Positions 8,685 to 18,627 of a DNA stretch of 56,963 nt are shown here, piece by piece. Source of the stretch: Actinoplanes sp. TFC3 (GTDB lineage Bacteria; Actinomycetota; Actinomycetes; Mycobacteriales; Micromonosporaceae); contig NZ_LOJP01000001.1 in the NCBI RefSeq assembly GCF_001553785.1, positions 2,207,924-2,264,886 of the forward strand. The letters are read 5' to 3'. The number at the start of each line of letters is the position of its first letter. Position 1 is the stretch's first letter. A program made the position numbers and the translations under genes. The notes under the pieces are model-generated. The model had not been told where the DNA came from, did no database searches, and saw only the letters and a list, made by a program, of their open reading frames with translations.

Positions 8685-11600
8685 GTGGTGATCCGAGGGT
8701 TCCGCAATGACGAGTCGGGCGAGCCGCGCCGGTTGCGCGCTTTCGCCGCTGTGCTGCTGGCGACCGCTTTGGTGGGGCCGCCCACCGCCGCTCAGGCGGC
8801 GCTGGCCAATGTGAACACGACCGCGCAGGCACTGCGGGTCAATGTCACGCTGGCCGGTATCCCGGTGCTGGATCCCAGCACCGGGCAGAGCACGTGGCAG
8901 AGCGGGCAGGCCGCCAACGTCAAGCGCCTGGCCAATGTCAACGCGGTCGGCCTGCTGACCACCGGTGATGTCACCGCAAGCACCGGGCCGGACGGCGACG
9001 GCGGTCAGGCCCAGGCGAAGGTGGAAGGGCTGAACCTGCTGGGCGCGAACACGCTGAGCCTGGACGCGGTCACCACCTCTTGTTCCATGACGCCGACCAG
9101 CGTCACCGGGGGCACGGACACCGCGAACCTCAAGCTGCTCGGCGCGACCACGAACCCGTCCCCGGGGTTGGCCATCAACCTGCCAGGTCTTCTCACCGGC
9201 ACGCTGGACAAGCAGACCGCGACCTACAACGCGACGTCGGGCCGGCTGAACTTCAACGTCCTCGGCCTGGACCTCAAGCTGCTGGGCGGCGTCGCGGAGG
9301 GCCCCGTGACCGTCGCCGAGTCGACGTGTTCGGGCGTCGTCAGGTTCGGGGCGATCCAGACCACTGCCAAGACCATCGTTCCGGGTACGACCGCAGCTCC
9401 CGCAGTCACCGTGACCAACGCCGGTGAGGTAGCCGCACCCAACACCGTCATCACCATCCCCGCCCCGCCAACCGGCTACACCCTGGGTGAAGTGACCACG
9501 ACCGGCGGCGGCACCTGTTCGACGGCCAGCACCACGCAGATCCGCTGCACCGGCGTCACCGTGCCCGGCGGCGGCAGCGCCACTGTTTCGCTGCCGGTGA
9601 CTGTGGCGGCGAACGCGGCAGGCGCCGGGAACTGGTCTCCCGGTACGGGCACGATCACCGCGGTCAGCACCCCGTTCCCCAACATCATGGACACCACGCT
9701 GTCGGTCAGCGGTTCCGGCCGGTTGGTGACCGTTGGTGACCCGCAGACGACCGGTGGTTCGATCACCGTGACCCAGATGACCGTGCCGGCCGGTAAGACC
9801 GCGCAGACGCCGATCACTGTCACCAACGCGGGCCCGTCGGATGCGCGCGCGACCGTCACGGTGCCGTTGGCGGGCGAGCCGGACGGCGTCTCGATCGTCA
9901 GCGCCGCGGTGGGCAGCAACCCGTGCACTGTTACCGCCACCACGATCACCTGCGCGGATGTCACTGTGCCGGCCAACGACAAGATCGAGATCACGGTCAA
10001 GGCGGCCGCGACGACCACCACCGCGCCCGGCACCACCTGGGATCTGGCGAACATCCGCGCGACCCTCAACGGCTCCCCGGTGACCGGTCAGGGCCGGCTG
10101 CTGACGGTCAGCGACCCGGATGTGAACCTCAACAACGGTTTGTCCATCACCCCGGCCACCGCGATCCCTGGCGGAAACGCCGCAACAGCGAAGATCAAGG
10201 TCGCCAACAGCGGAATTGTCCCCGGTACGAACACAGCTGTCACGATCCCGGCCCCGCCCACCGGCTACTCAGTCGGCACCGTGACCACCTCCGGCGGCGG
10301 CACCTGCACGAGCTCGGCCGCCAGCATCTACTGCAGCGGCGTCACCGTCCCCGCCATGGGATCGGTCACCGTGTCCGTACCGGTGACCCTGGCTTCGAAT
10401 GTCACCACCAACTGGGTTACCACGCCCTCCGCCCCGGTCAGCGCGACCAGCGGCGACTCCACCGGGCAGACCTCCGGTGTCCTGATCACCGCGCAGCCGC
10501 AGTGGACCTTGTCGGTCGACGCGACCGGGCCGGCGCCGCGAACCGTACGGCCGGGGCAACGTACCTCGATGGGTGTGACAGTGACCAACGACGGCCCGTC
10601 GGATGCCACCGACGAGACCTTCACCGTGCTGGCCCCGCGTTCGACGACGTTCGGCACTCTCGACGGCACCGCCGCCCAGTTCTGCACCGCCACCGGCCCG
10701 ACCGCGCTGAGTTGTACGGTTTCGCTCGCGGCGCGTGACAGCGTCGACTTGACCCTGCCGCTGGCGATTTCCGCTCAGGCCGATCCGGCCACGCCGCTGG
10801 ACGGCGGTTGCGTGAGCTTCAACGGTGACGCGGACTGCAACGACCCCGGCGACGAGGGCCTGCCGTCGATCCAGTTGCGCACACCGCTGGGTACGCGCCT
10901 GACCACGACGCTGGCGCCGGTCACAGTCACGCCGGGACTCTCCGGAGTTGCCCGGGTGCGGCTGACCTCGACGCAGGACGAGGACAACCTGTCGGTGACC
11001 GTGCCGCTCGCCGCGCTGCCGGACGGGTTCCGGGTGACCACCGTGTCCACGACCGCGGCGCCGGGGGCCTGCACAATTGGCGCCACCGCGGTGACCTGCA
11101 CCGGTCTGGGTCTGACCGCAGGACAGCAGCGGGAGGTCGCGCTGACCGTGGCCCTGGACCCCGGGGTGGTTCCGCCGGCCAAGTGGACCGCGAGCGACGT
11201 GGCGGTGTCCGACGGCGACGAGCAGGTGACGCGCAGCGGTGATCTGGCGGTGGCCGGTCCGCCGGTGATCGACCTGTCGGCGACAGTGACCGGCCCGGCC
11301 GACAACACCGTGCAGCCCGGCGCGACTACGCAGCTCAGCGTGGTGGTCGCCAACGCGGGCCCGTCGGACGCCGCAGACGCCACGGTCACGGTGCTGGCTC
11401 CCAACGGCGCGTCTTTCGGTACGCCCACAGCCCCCACCAGCACGTACTGCACAGTGACAGCCCCGTCGCGGGCGCAGTGCACCGCCGGCATCGACGCTCA
11501 TGACCAGACCCCGCAGCTTGTGCTGCCGCTGCTCGTGTCGGGTGCTGCGGACCCGTTCACCCCGCTCGGTGGCGGCTGCGTCGACCTCGACGGGGTCACC

Positions 11601-14600
11601 GGCTGCGGGCCGGACGACGAGCCGATCGACCCGATCGTGCTGGCCGTGCCGTTTGACCGCCAGGTCAGCCTGGACACCACCAGCGCCACCGTCACCCCGG
11701 GCCGGCAGGACGTGGCCACCATCAGCGTGACCGCCTCGCACGGCGACCAGAACGGCGTCAGCGTGACCGTGCCGCTGGCCGAGCTGCCGGCCGGACTGTC
11801 GGTAGCCACTCAGAGCGCCAGTAATGGCGGTACGTGCACGCAGTCGGCTACCCAGATCACCTGCACCGGCTTGGCGATCACGCAGGGTAGGACAGGTGTG
11901 GTGTCGCTCGGTGTTGCCGCCGCGTCCTCGGCCACCGAGGGCACCACTTGGACCCCGACGGCGATCACCGTGGCGCGCGGCACCCAGTCGGCGACCACCC
12001 GCGGCCGGCTCGCCGTGGTCGGCGCGCCGCTGTACGTGCTGGACACCACGGTGACCGGCCCGGCCACCCCGATCGTTCCGGGCGGCACCGGCACCCTGGG
12101 CCTGGACATCGACAACACCGGCCCGTCGGACGCCACCGACGACACCATCTCCGTGCTCGCCCCCGACGGCGCGACGTTCGGCCCGCTCACCAGCCCCACG
12201 TCGAGCACCTGCACGCTCGTGTCGCCGACCCGGGTGTCCTGCACGTTCGACCTGCCCGAGGCGGCCCCGCCGCTGCGCCTGGCCCTGCCGATCGTGGTCT
12301 CGCCGGGCGCCGACCCGGGCATGCCGCTCGACGGTGGCTGCGTGGACCTGAACAACAACGGGATGTGCGACACCAGCGACGACCCGCTGCCGGACATCGT
12401 GCTGAGCGCGCCGTTCGACCGGCAGGTGGACATCGCCACCACGCCGGCGCAGGTGACGCCGGGCGCCACCGGCACCGCGCAGGTGCTGCTGTCGGCGAGC
12501 CCGGCGCAGACCGGCCTGACGGTGTCGGTTCCGCTGGACACCAAGCCCGCGCAGATGACGCTGGGCACGGTCGCGGCCAGCCCGTCCGGCACGTGCACGG
12601 TCGGCGCCACGGCGATCACGTGTACGGGGGTGAACGTGCCCGCCGGCGGTGCCACGATCAGCGTCCCGATCAGCGTGCCGGCCGACGCCCCGGCGAACCT
12701 GGTGTGGGCCACGCGGGCGATCACGGCCACCAACGCCAACGGTGACCGGGCCACCGGCGCGGGTCAGCTGGTACGCACCGGCGACCCCCAGTACACGCTG
12801 AACGCGGCGATCACCGGGCCGCAACCGGGGACGGTGCTGCCCGGCGACACCACCGGCATGCAGGTCACGCTGACCAACACCGGCACCTCCACGGCCACGA
12901 ACGCCCTGGTGATGCTGCGCGCCCCGGTCGGCACGGCGTTCGGCACGCTGACCGGTTCGATCGCTGATGCCTGTACGCCGGACAGCGCGACCCGGCTCAG
13001 CTGCTCGGTGACCCTGGCCGTGACCCCAGCGAGCCTGGTCTGGACGGTGCCCATCGTGGTGCCCGGCAACGCCGACCCCGCGCAGGCGCTGACCGGTGGC
13101 TGCCTGGACCTCGACGGTGACTCGGCCTGCGGCGGCACCAACGACCGCGCGCTGCCCGACATCGTGCTGGCCACCCCGCTGGGCCAGGTCACCACGTTGA
13201 GCGCCACGAACACCCCGATCGTGCCCGGCGCCACCGCGACCACCACGGTGACCGTGGCGATGAGCCAGGCCCGCGGCGGTGTCCGGGTGGGCATTCCGCG
13301 CGACGCGCTGCCGGCCGGGGTGACCACCACCGGCATCGCCGTCGACTCCGGCACCTGCACGACGAGCCCCACCGCGTACACCTGTGGTGATTTCAGCATC
13401 GGGGCCGGTGGCAGCATCGCCTTGCGTGTGTCGCTTGCCGCCACCGCTGCGGCGAACCCGGGCGCGGTGTGGGCGCCGGCCGTCACGGTGTCGCGGGGCA
13501 GCGAGTCGGTGAACCGGAGCGTGACCGCCGCGACCGTCGGCGCCGAGAACGCGCCGCTGACCGTGACCGTGGCGGGCCCGGCGGACGGCACGCTGCTGCC
13601 CGGTGACACCGGCGACCTGCAGGTCACCGTCACCAACCCGGGTCCCTCGAACGCCCGCAACGCCCGGTTCGTCTTCCGGGCGCCGACCGGCACCTCGTTC
13701 GGCACCCTCAGCACCGCCGTCGCCGAGTTCTGCGTGCGTTCCTCGGCCACCCAGGTCGACTGCACGCTCGACGTGCTCGCCGCCACGAACGTGCAGTTCA
13801 CGCTGCAGATCCTGGTGCCGCCGACGGCCGATCCGGGCGAACCGGTGGACGGTGGCTGCGTCGACACCAACCGCGACGGCGCCTGCACCACCCCGCCGGA
13901 CAACCCGATCCCGGACATCGAGCTGGGTGCACCGCTGGGCACCTCGGTGACCGTGTCGGCGCGCACCGGCACCGCGACCCCGGGCCTGAGCGCCACCGGC
14001 TATGCCGTGGTCAACTCGCAGCGCCCGGCGAGCGGGCTGGGCCTGAGCGTGCCGCTGACCGGGCTGCCCACCGGCTTCTCGGTGACCTCGGCGACCGGCC
14101 CGGCCGGCTCGTCCTGCCAGGTGCAGGCCACGCAGATCGTGTGCTCGAACGTGACGCTGACGGCCGGCACCAACGAGGCTGTGTCGATCGTCGTGGCGAC
14201 CGCCTCGAACCTGCCCGCCGGGGTGACGTGGGCGGCGAACCCGATCACGCTCACCCGCGGCACGCAGACGGCTCAGGGCAACGGCACGATCCTGACCACG
14301 GGTACGCCGGTGCCTGGCGTCAACGTTGCGGTCAGCGGCCCGACCGACCCGGTCGAGACGGGTACGACGACCACGATGACGGTCACGATCACCAACGCCG
14401 GCCCGTCGGATGCCACCGGTCAGGTCGCCACGATCCAGGCGCCCAGCCAGACGACCTTCGGCACCCTGTCCGGTCAGGCCGCCGCGGACTGCACGGTGGT
14501 CAGCACCACCCAGCTGAGCTGCCGTTTCAACCAGGCGGTGGGCGCCGGCCCCCGGGTCTGGGTGCTGCCGGTGGCGGTGGCCGCGGACGCCGACGCGGGC

Positions 14601-16103
14601 TTGCCGGCCAGCGGTGGCTGCGTCACCATCGGCGGCTCGCGGACCTGCCTGGCCGACATCGACGTGAACGACCCGCTGGCGTTGTACCAGCCGCTGCGCA
14701 ACACCGCGACCATCGAGTTCGGCCCCGAGGAGATCTCCGCCGGGTCGAGCGGCTCGCCGACGATCACGGTCGCCGACACGAGCATCCGCGACGGGTTGAG
14801 CCTGATCGTGCCCACCGAGAACCTGCCGAGCGGTTTCACGATCTCCGGAGCCACCCCGCTGTCCAGCGACGGTGAGAATTCATCCGGTACGTGCGAAGCG
14901 CAAGACAACCAGGTCAGCTGCACCGGAATGGCGGTCGAGGCGGGCACCATCACGGTGACGCTGGACGTCGCCGTGGCCTCGGGCACCGCCAGCACCGCCA
15001 AGTGGACGGCGACCAACGTCACGCTCACCGACGACGACAGCACCACCGACCAACTCGTGGCCTCCGGGGTGCTGGTGACCACGGGCGGCGACGCCGACAC
15101 GGTCACCACCACGTTCGGCGCGCCCACGGTCAACCCGGCCGCGCCCGGGCAGAAGACGGTGCTGCCGATCCGGCTGAGCAACCCGGGCCCTGACGACGCC
15201 ACCCCGCACGTGCTGACCCTCAAGGTGCCGCGCGGGCTCACCCCGGGCTCACCTCTGCCCGGCGACTGCGTGTGGGACGAGGAAGCCAACGTGGTCACCT
15301 GCACCCGTGACCTGGTGGTGGGCGACGAGTACACCTACAACATCCCGTTTGTGGTGGGCCGCACGGTGCCGGTGAACACCACGATCATCGGGGGCTGCCT
15401 GGACGCCGAGCCGGCCAACGGTAGCTGCGACGACGCCGATGACCAGCCGATGCCGGGGATCTCGGTGGTGGCTAGCCGCGTCGACCTCAACCTGGGCGTC
15501 AAGCGCAAGACGACCACCGCGCGGCCCGGCGGGACGGTGCTGCTGAAGCTGCCGTACAGCAACAACGGTTCGCAGACGGCAAACGGGATCGTGTTCGAGA
15601 TCGACCCGCCGGCCGGGGTGAACCTGGAGAAGGCGCAGGTGCTGCTGGACGCCTCGGCCAGCGCGGCGCTGGTGGCGGCGGCCTCGACCGACGAGCTCGC
15701 GGACGTCGACTGCATGCCCGACGAGACCGGCGACGCGAACGCCGTGGTGTGCGAGGGCCCGGACGCCCCGGTGGGCACGGCCAGCGAACTCTGGCTGACC
15801 CTGCGGATCACCACGGCGGCGAAGAAGGGCGTGCATCCGGTACGGGTGATGATCAGCACCACGAGCCCGGAGGGCAACATCACCAACAACACGATCGAGG
15901 CGCTGCTGTCGATCGCCGGGTCCACCGACACCGGCTCGGACGTGCCGGCCGACAACTCCACCAGCGGCGGCAGCGTCATCGGCAACCTGCCCAGGACCGG
16001 GCAGAGCCTCGGCGGGTTGCTCGCGGTGTCTGTGATGCTCATCATCGGCGGCGCCCTGGCCCGCATCGGCGCACGTAAGAGGCCGGTGACCAGGCAACGG
16101 TGA
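8685..16103 (+). CDS. Giant LPRTG-anchored surface protein with DUF11-type repeats
   Basis: A 2472-residue secreted wall protein. A signal peptide (about 1-38, ending AQA) is followed by an unassigned beta-rich domain (about 40-225). Three short DUF11-like Ig-fold units of about 125 residues come next, each with VTNAGPSDA-like and GGTC...CTGVTVP motifs. Seven long tandem units of about 254 residues follow. Each long unit has one VTNxGPSDA beta-sandwich, one further sandwich and a Cys-bracketed acidic loop, for example GGCVDTNRDGAC, with the GG at residues 707, 963, 1217, 1471, 1723, 1977 and 2236. The C terminus is a textbook sortase signal: LPRTG at 2435-2439, a hydrophobic helix and the basic tail ARKRPVTRQR. 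The start at GTG 8685 (or 8688) lacks a clear ribosome site. It is probably an adhesin or surface-layer stalk. No sortase gene lies in the window. Confidence 0.92.
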   Translation: MVIRGFRNDESGEPRRLRAFAAVLLATALVGPPTAAQAALANVNTTAQALRVNVTLAGIPVLDPSTGQSTWQSGQAANVKRLANVNAVGLLTTGDVTASTGPDGDGGQAQAKVEGLNLLGANTLSLDAVTTSCSMTPTSVTGGTDTANLKLLGATTNPSPGLAINLPGLLTGTLDKQTATYNATSGRLNFNVLGLDLKLLGGVAEGPVTVAESTCSGVVRFGAIQTTAKTIVPGTTAAPAVTVTNAGEVAAPNTVITIPAPPTGYTLGEVTTTGGGTCSTASTTQIRCTGVTVPGGGSATVSLPVTVAANAAGAGNWSPGTGTITAVSTPFPNIMDTTLSVSGSGRLVTVGDPQTTGGSITVTQMTVPAGKTAQTPITVTNAGPSDARATVTVPLAGEPDGVSIVSAAVGSNPCTVTATTITCADVTVPANDKIEITVKAAATTTTAPGTTWDLANIRATLNGSPVTGQGRLLTVSDPDVNLNNGLSITPATAIPGGNAATAKIKVANSGIVPGTNTAVTIPAPPTGYSVGTVTTSGGGTCTSSAASIYCSGVTVPAMGSVTVSVPVTLASNVTTNWVTTPSAPVSATSGDSTGQTSGVLITAQPQWTLSVDATGPAPRTVRPGQRTSMGVTVTNDGPSDATDETFTVLAPRSTTFGTLDGTAAQFCTATGPTALSCTVSLAARDSVDLTLPLAISAQADPATPLDGGCVSFNGDADCNDPGDEGLPSIQLRTPLGTRLTTTLAPVTVTPGLSGVARVRLTSTQDEDNLSVTVPLAALPDGFRVTTVSTTAAPGACTIGATAVTCTGLGLTAGQQREVALTVALDPGVVPPAKWTASDVAVSDGDEQVTRSGDLAVAGPPVIDLSATVTGPADNTVQPGATTQLSVVVANAGPSDAADATVTVLAPNGASFGTPTAPTSTYCTVTAPSRAQCTAGIDAHDQTPQLVLPLLVSGAADPFTPLGGGCVDLDGVTGCGPDDEPIDPIVLAVPFDRQVSLDTTSATVTPGRQDVATISVTASHGDQNGVSVTVPLAELPAGLSVATQSASNGGTCTQSATQITCTGLAITQGRTGVVSLGVAAASSATEGTTWTPTAITVARGTQSATTRGRLAVVGAPLYVLDTTVTGPATPIVPGGTGTLGLDIDNTGPSDATDDTISVLAPDGATFGPLTSPTSSTCTLVSPTRVSCTFDLPEAAPPLRLALPIVVSPGADPGMPLDGGCVDLNNNGMCDTSDDPLPDIVLSAPFDRQVDIATTPAQVTPGATGTAQVLLSASPAQTGLTVSVPLDTKPAQMTLGTVAASPSGTCTVGATAITCTGVNVPAGGATISVPISVPADAPANLVWATRAITATNANGDRATGAGQLVRTGDPQYTLNAAITGPQPGTVLPGDTTGMQVTLTNTGTSTATNALVMLRAPVGTAFGTLTGSIADACTPDSATRLSCSVTLAVTPASLVWTVPIVVPGNADPAQALTGGCLDLDGDSACGGTNDRALPDIVLATPLGQVTTLSATNTPIVPGATATTTVTVAMSQARGGVRVGIPRDALPAGVTTTGIAVDSGTCTTSPTAYTCGDFSIGAGGSIALRVSLAATAAANPGAVWAPAVTVSRGSESVNRSVTAATVGAENAPLTVTVAGPADGTLLPGDTGDLQVTVTNPGPSNARNARFVFRAPTGTSFGTLSTAVAEFCVRSSATQVDCTLDVLAATNVQFTLQILVPPTADPGEPVDGGCVDTNRDGACTTPPDNPIPDIELGAPLGTSVTVSARTGTATPGLSATGYAVVNSQRPASGLGLSVPLTGLPTGFSVTSATGPAGSSCQVQATQIVCSNVTLTAGTNEAVSIVVATASNLPAGVTWAANPITLTRGTQTAQGNGTILTTGTPVPGVNVAVSGPTDPVETGTTTTMTVTITNAGPSDATGQVATIQAPSQTTFGTLSGQAAADCTVVSTTQLSCRFNQAVGAGPRVWVLPVAVAADADAGLPASGGCVTIGGSRTCLADIDVNDPLALYQPLRNTATIEFGPEEISAGSSGSPTITVADTSIRDGLSLIVPTENLPSGFTISGATPLSSDGENSSGTCEAQDNQVSCTGMAVEAGTITVTLDVAVASGTASTAKWTATNVTLTDDDSTTDQLVASGVLVTTGGDADTVTTTFGAPTVNPAAPGQKTVLPIRLSNPGPDDATPHVLTLKVPRGLTPGSPLPGDCVWDEEANVVTCTRDLVVGDEYTYNIPFVVGRTVPVNTTIIGGCLDAEPANGSCDDADDQPMPGISVVASRVDLNLGVKRKTTTARPGGTVLLKLPYSNNGSQTANGIVFEIDPPAGVNLEKAQVLLDASASAALVAAASTDELADVDCMPDETGDANAVVCEGPDAPVGTASELWLTLRITTAAKKGVHPVRVMISTTSPEGNITNNTIEALLSIAGSTDTGSDVPADNSTSGGSVIGNLPRTGQSLGGLLAVSVMLIIGGALARIGARKRPVTRQR

Positions 16104-16128
16104 CCGCTGAGCCATGGGGGTGCGTGGG

Positions 16129-16166
16129 CGCCACCGGACCGCAAGGGGGAGGATGGTCCGGTGGCG
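16129..16166 (+). promoter_or_regulatory. 12-bp hairpin enclosing the hemH ribosome site and start codon
   Basis: 16129-16140 (CGCCACCGGACC) is the exact reverse complement of 16155-16166. The 14-nt loop (16141-16154) contains the Shine-Dalgarno AGGGGGAGG, and the right arm contains the hemH GTG at 16161-16163. In RNA this structure would lock the start codon in a very stable GC stem while leaving the ribosome site in the loop. It could control hemH translation or act as a partial terminator after the giant gene; no T run follows. Confidence 0.6.
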
Positions 16167-17183
16167 TACGACGCGTTTCTTCTGCTGTCCTTCGGCGGCC
16201 CCGAGCATCCCGGCGATGTGATGCCGTTCCTGCGCAACGTGACGCGCGGGCGCGGTGTCCCCGAGGAGCGGCTGGCTGCCGTCGCCGAGCACTACATGCA
16301 CTTCGGTGGGGTGTCACCGATCAATCAGCAGTGCCGCGACCTGCTCGCCGCGGTGCAGGCCGACTTCGCCGCCAACGACGTGCAGTTGCCGGCGTACTGG
16401 GGCAACCGCAACTGGCAGCCCATGCTCGCCGACACCGTGGCGCAGATGCGCGACGACGGCATCACCTCCGCGCTCGGCTTCGCTACCAGCGCCTACGGCG
16501 GTTATTCGTCCTGCAAGCAGTATTGGGAGGACATCGCCGAGGCCCGCAAGAAGGTCGGCCCGGGGGCACCGGCGATCACCAAGCTGCGACAGTTCCACGA
16601 TCACCCTGGTTTCGTACAGCCGCACGCTGAGGCCGTACGCGATGCTCTGCAGAAGCTGGACCCGGCACGGCGCGCAACGACCAGGCTGGTCTTCACCGCC
16701 CATTCGATTCCCAGCTCGATGGCCGCCACCGCCGGACCCACCGGCGGGCGCTACGAGGCCCAGCTCAACGAGACGGCCGCGCTGGTGCACGCCGCCGCCG
16801 CCGCCGACCTGCCCTGGGACCTGGTGTGGCAGAGCCGCTCGGGCCCGCCGCAGGTGCCGTGGCTGGAGCCCGACATCAACGACCACCTCACGGCGCTGGC
16901 CGAGAAGGGCGTCACCGACGTGGTGGTCAGCCCCATCGGTTTCGTCTCGGATCACCTCGAAGTCATCTGGGACCTCGACAATGAGGCCAAGGAGACCGCC
17001 GCCGAGCTGGGCCTGGGCTACGCGCGTGCGGCCACCCCCGGCACCGACCCCCGGTTCGTCACCATGATCCGCGAGCTGGTCCGGGAACGCACTCAGGACG
17101 CCCAGCGCGACAAGCTCGGTACGCTCCCGGTCTGGGACGTCTGCCCCGCCGACTGCTGCCCGCCGCCCCGACGCCGACCGTAG
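16161..17183 (+). CDS. hemH: Ferrochelatase (coproporphyrin III type, [2Fe-2S])
   Basis: A 340-residue ferrochelatase, inserting Fe2+ into a porphyrin. In actinobacteria the substrate is coproporphyrin III, so the gene is also called cpfC. The N terminus DAFLLLSFGGPEHPGDVMPF and the catalytic His181 in FTAHSIPSSMA are standard. Cys118 (SSC) and the C-terminal cluster Cys328-x3-Cys332-Cys333 (VCPADCCP) are the four ligands expected for the [2Fe-2S] cluster of actinobacterial enzymes. GTG 16161 is the first possible start in frame. The gene follows inhA in mycobacteria (hemZ); here it is separated from inhA by the giant surface protein. Its initiation region lies in a perfect hairpin. Confidence 0.95.
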   Translation: MAYDAFLLLSFGGPEHPGDVMPFLRNVTRGRGVPEERLAAVAEHYMHFGGVSPINQQCRDLLAAVQADFAANDVQLPAYWGNRNWQPMLADTVAQMRDDGITSALGFATSAYGGYSSCKQYWEDIAEARKKVGPGAPAITKLRQFHDHPGFVQPHAEAVRDALQKLDPARRATTRLVFTAHSIPSSMAATAGPTGGRYEAQLNETAALVHAAAAADLPWDLVWQSRSGPPQVPWLEPDINDHLTALAEKGVTDVVVSPIGFVSDHLEVIWDLDNEAKETAAELGLGYARAATPGTDPRFVTMIRELVRERTQDAQRDKLGTLPVWDVCPADCCPPPRRRP

Positions 17184-17200
17184 GTTCTTTGAGGAGTCTC

Positions 17201-17980
17201 ATGCCCGAGCGCAAAGCCATCGAGAGCTGGCTCACCGACATGGATGGCGTGCTCGTCCACGAGGGCGAGCCGGTGCCGGGCGCGCCCGAGTTCGTCAACC
17301 GGATGAAGAAGTCGGGCAAGCCGTTCCTCATCCTCACCAACAACTCCATATACACCCCCCGCCACCTGCAGGCCCGCCTCGCGCGCATGGGTTTCGAAGT
17401 GCCCGAGCAGTCCATCTGGACGGCGGCGCTGGCCACCGCGCAGTTCCTGGCCGACCAGCGCCCCGGCGGCACCGCATATGTGATTGGTGAAGCCGGCCTG
17501 ACGACCGCCATGCACGCAGCCGGCTACGTGCTGACCGAGTTCGCCCCCGACTATGTGGTTCTCGGTGAAACCCGCACCTACAGCTTCGAAGCGATAACCA
17601 AGGCGGTCCGGCTCATCAACGACGGGGCCCGCTTCATCTGCACCAACCCCGACGCCACCGGCCCCTCCAACGAGGGCGCCCTCCCCGCAGCCGGCTCGGT
17701 AGCAGCCATGATCAGCAAGGCCACCGGCGTGGACCCCTACTTCGTCGGCAAGCCCAACCCCATGATGATGCGCTCAGCCCTCAACGTCATCGGCGGCCAC
17801 AGCGAAAGCACCGCCATGATCGGCGACCGCATGGACACCGACGTCCTCTGCGGCCTGGAAGCGGGCCTCGAAACAATCCTGGTCCTCACCGGCATCAGCA
17901 CCCAGGCCGAAAGCGAACGCTACCCCTACCGCCCCTCCCGCGTCGTCAACAGCGTCGCCGACCTCATCAACGAGATCTGA
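17201..17980 (+). CDS. HAD-IIA family phosphatase (NagD-like)
   Basis: A 259-residue HAD-superfamily hydrolase. Motif I DMDGV supplies the nucleophile Asp13 and acid/base Asp15, followed by the TNNS motif II, the GKPNP Lys motif and GDRMDTD as motif IV. The C2-type cap between motifs II and III marks subclass IIA (NagD, pyridoxal or glycolate phosphatases). The substrate cannot be read from sequence. ATG 17201 is chosen because GAGGAG lies 4 nt upstream; an in-frame upstream start (17189) has no site. It lies 17 bp after hemH and is probably cotranscribed. Confidence 0.9.
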   Translation: MPERKAIESWLTDMDGVLVHEGEPVPGAPEFVNRMKKSGKPFLILTNNSIYTPRHLQARLARMGFEVPEQSIWTAALATAQFLADQRPGGTAYVIGEAGLTTAMHAAGYVLTEFAPDYVVLGETRTYSFEAITKAVRLINDGARFICTNPDATGPSNEGALPAAGSVAAMISKATGVDPYFVGKPNPMMMRSALNVIGGHSESTAMIGDRMDTDVLCGLEAGLETILVLTGISTQAESERYPYRPSRVVNSVADLINEI

Positions 17981-18028
17981 CCCTTCCCAGGCGTACAGCC
18001 CGCGCCCGGGTGGTACCTGGTGACGGTG

Positions 18029-18526
18029 ATGAATGACTTGCGCTGGGGTGCTGCCGCCATCCTCGTCGCCGCGGCTCTTGCGACAGCAGGCTGCGGGACC
18101 GGGCCGGGTGATTCGGCGGCGCCCGGAGGCGAGGCTGCGCCGCCGCCGAGCGCGAACGCTGCGCTGACGGAGTACCTGGACTGCCTGCGCCAAAACGGCG
18201 TGCCGCTCCCCGCTGGACCACCTCCCGGTGGGCCACCGCCGGGCGGTCCTGGGCCGGGCGGTCCTGGGCCGGGCGTTCCCGGATCATCGGGCGTTCCTGG
18301 AGGACCGGGCGTTCCGGGTGGCGGCGGTCCCGGCCTGCCGATGGGCTCGGCCGGCCCCGGCGGACCAAGCGGAATCCCCGGCGGACCAGGCGGAATGCCG
18401 CCAGGCGCTCCTCCTGCACCTGGCCCCGGCAGTCCAGGCACCATCCCGACCAGCAAACCACCCGGCGTACCGGAAAAGACCTGGCGAAAAGCCCAGCAGG
18501 CATGCGCCAGTCAGGCCGGCAAGTAA
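18029..18526 (+). CDS. Gly/Pro-rich putative lipoprotein
   Basis: A 165-residue protein with a hydrophobic signal (about 6-21) ending TAGC, a slightly non-standard lipobox, so it is probably a lipoprotein. A short conserved-looking segment EYLDCLRQNGVPLP is followed by about 85 residues of Gly/Pro low complexity (GGPGPGGPGPG, collagen-like but not strictly Gly-X-Y). The end, PEKTWRKAQQACASQ, echoes small secreted actinobacterial proteins in which two Cys-containing halves flank a spacer. GTG starts at 18020 and 18026 are alternatives. No function can be assigned. Confidence 0.7.
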   Translation: MNDLRWGAAAILVAAALATAGCGTGPGDSAAPGGEAAPPPSANAALTEYLDCLRQNGVPLPAGPPPGGPPPGGPGPGGPGPGVPGSSGVPGGPGVPGGGGPGLPMGSAGPGGPSGIPGGPGGMPPGAPPAPGPGSPGTIPTSKPPGVPEKTWRKAQQACASQAGK

Positions 18527-18543
18527 CCGACAGCGCACCGGCA

Positions 18544-18566
18544 GCCGCCCGATATTCGGTGGCGGC
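18544..18566 (+). terminator. Possible terminator hairpin
   Basis: Stem GCCGC (18544-18548) with GCGGC (18562-18566), continued inward by CCGA/TCGG around a TAT loop with a 2-nt bulge. It lies 18 bp after the lipoprotein stop and before the GTPase gene. There is no T run. Confidence 0.35.
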
Positions 18567-18627
18567 CGCCGCCGTGAGCGTGTGAACTGGTGGTGCTTGT
18601 GCCGTGACATCTATTTCAGGAGTGACA

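Noticed and set aside
10269..12824. An 851-codon open frame on the minus strand inside the giant gene
   Set aside because: It is the complement of a GC-rich repetitive coding sequence. Its translation is Arg/Gly/His-rich without domains, while the plus strand has signal peptide, repeats and sorting signal.
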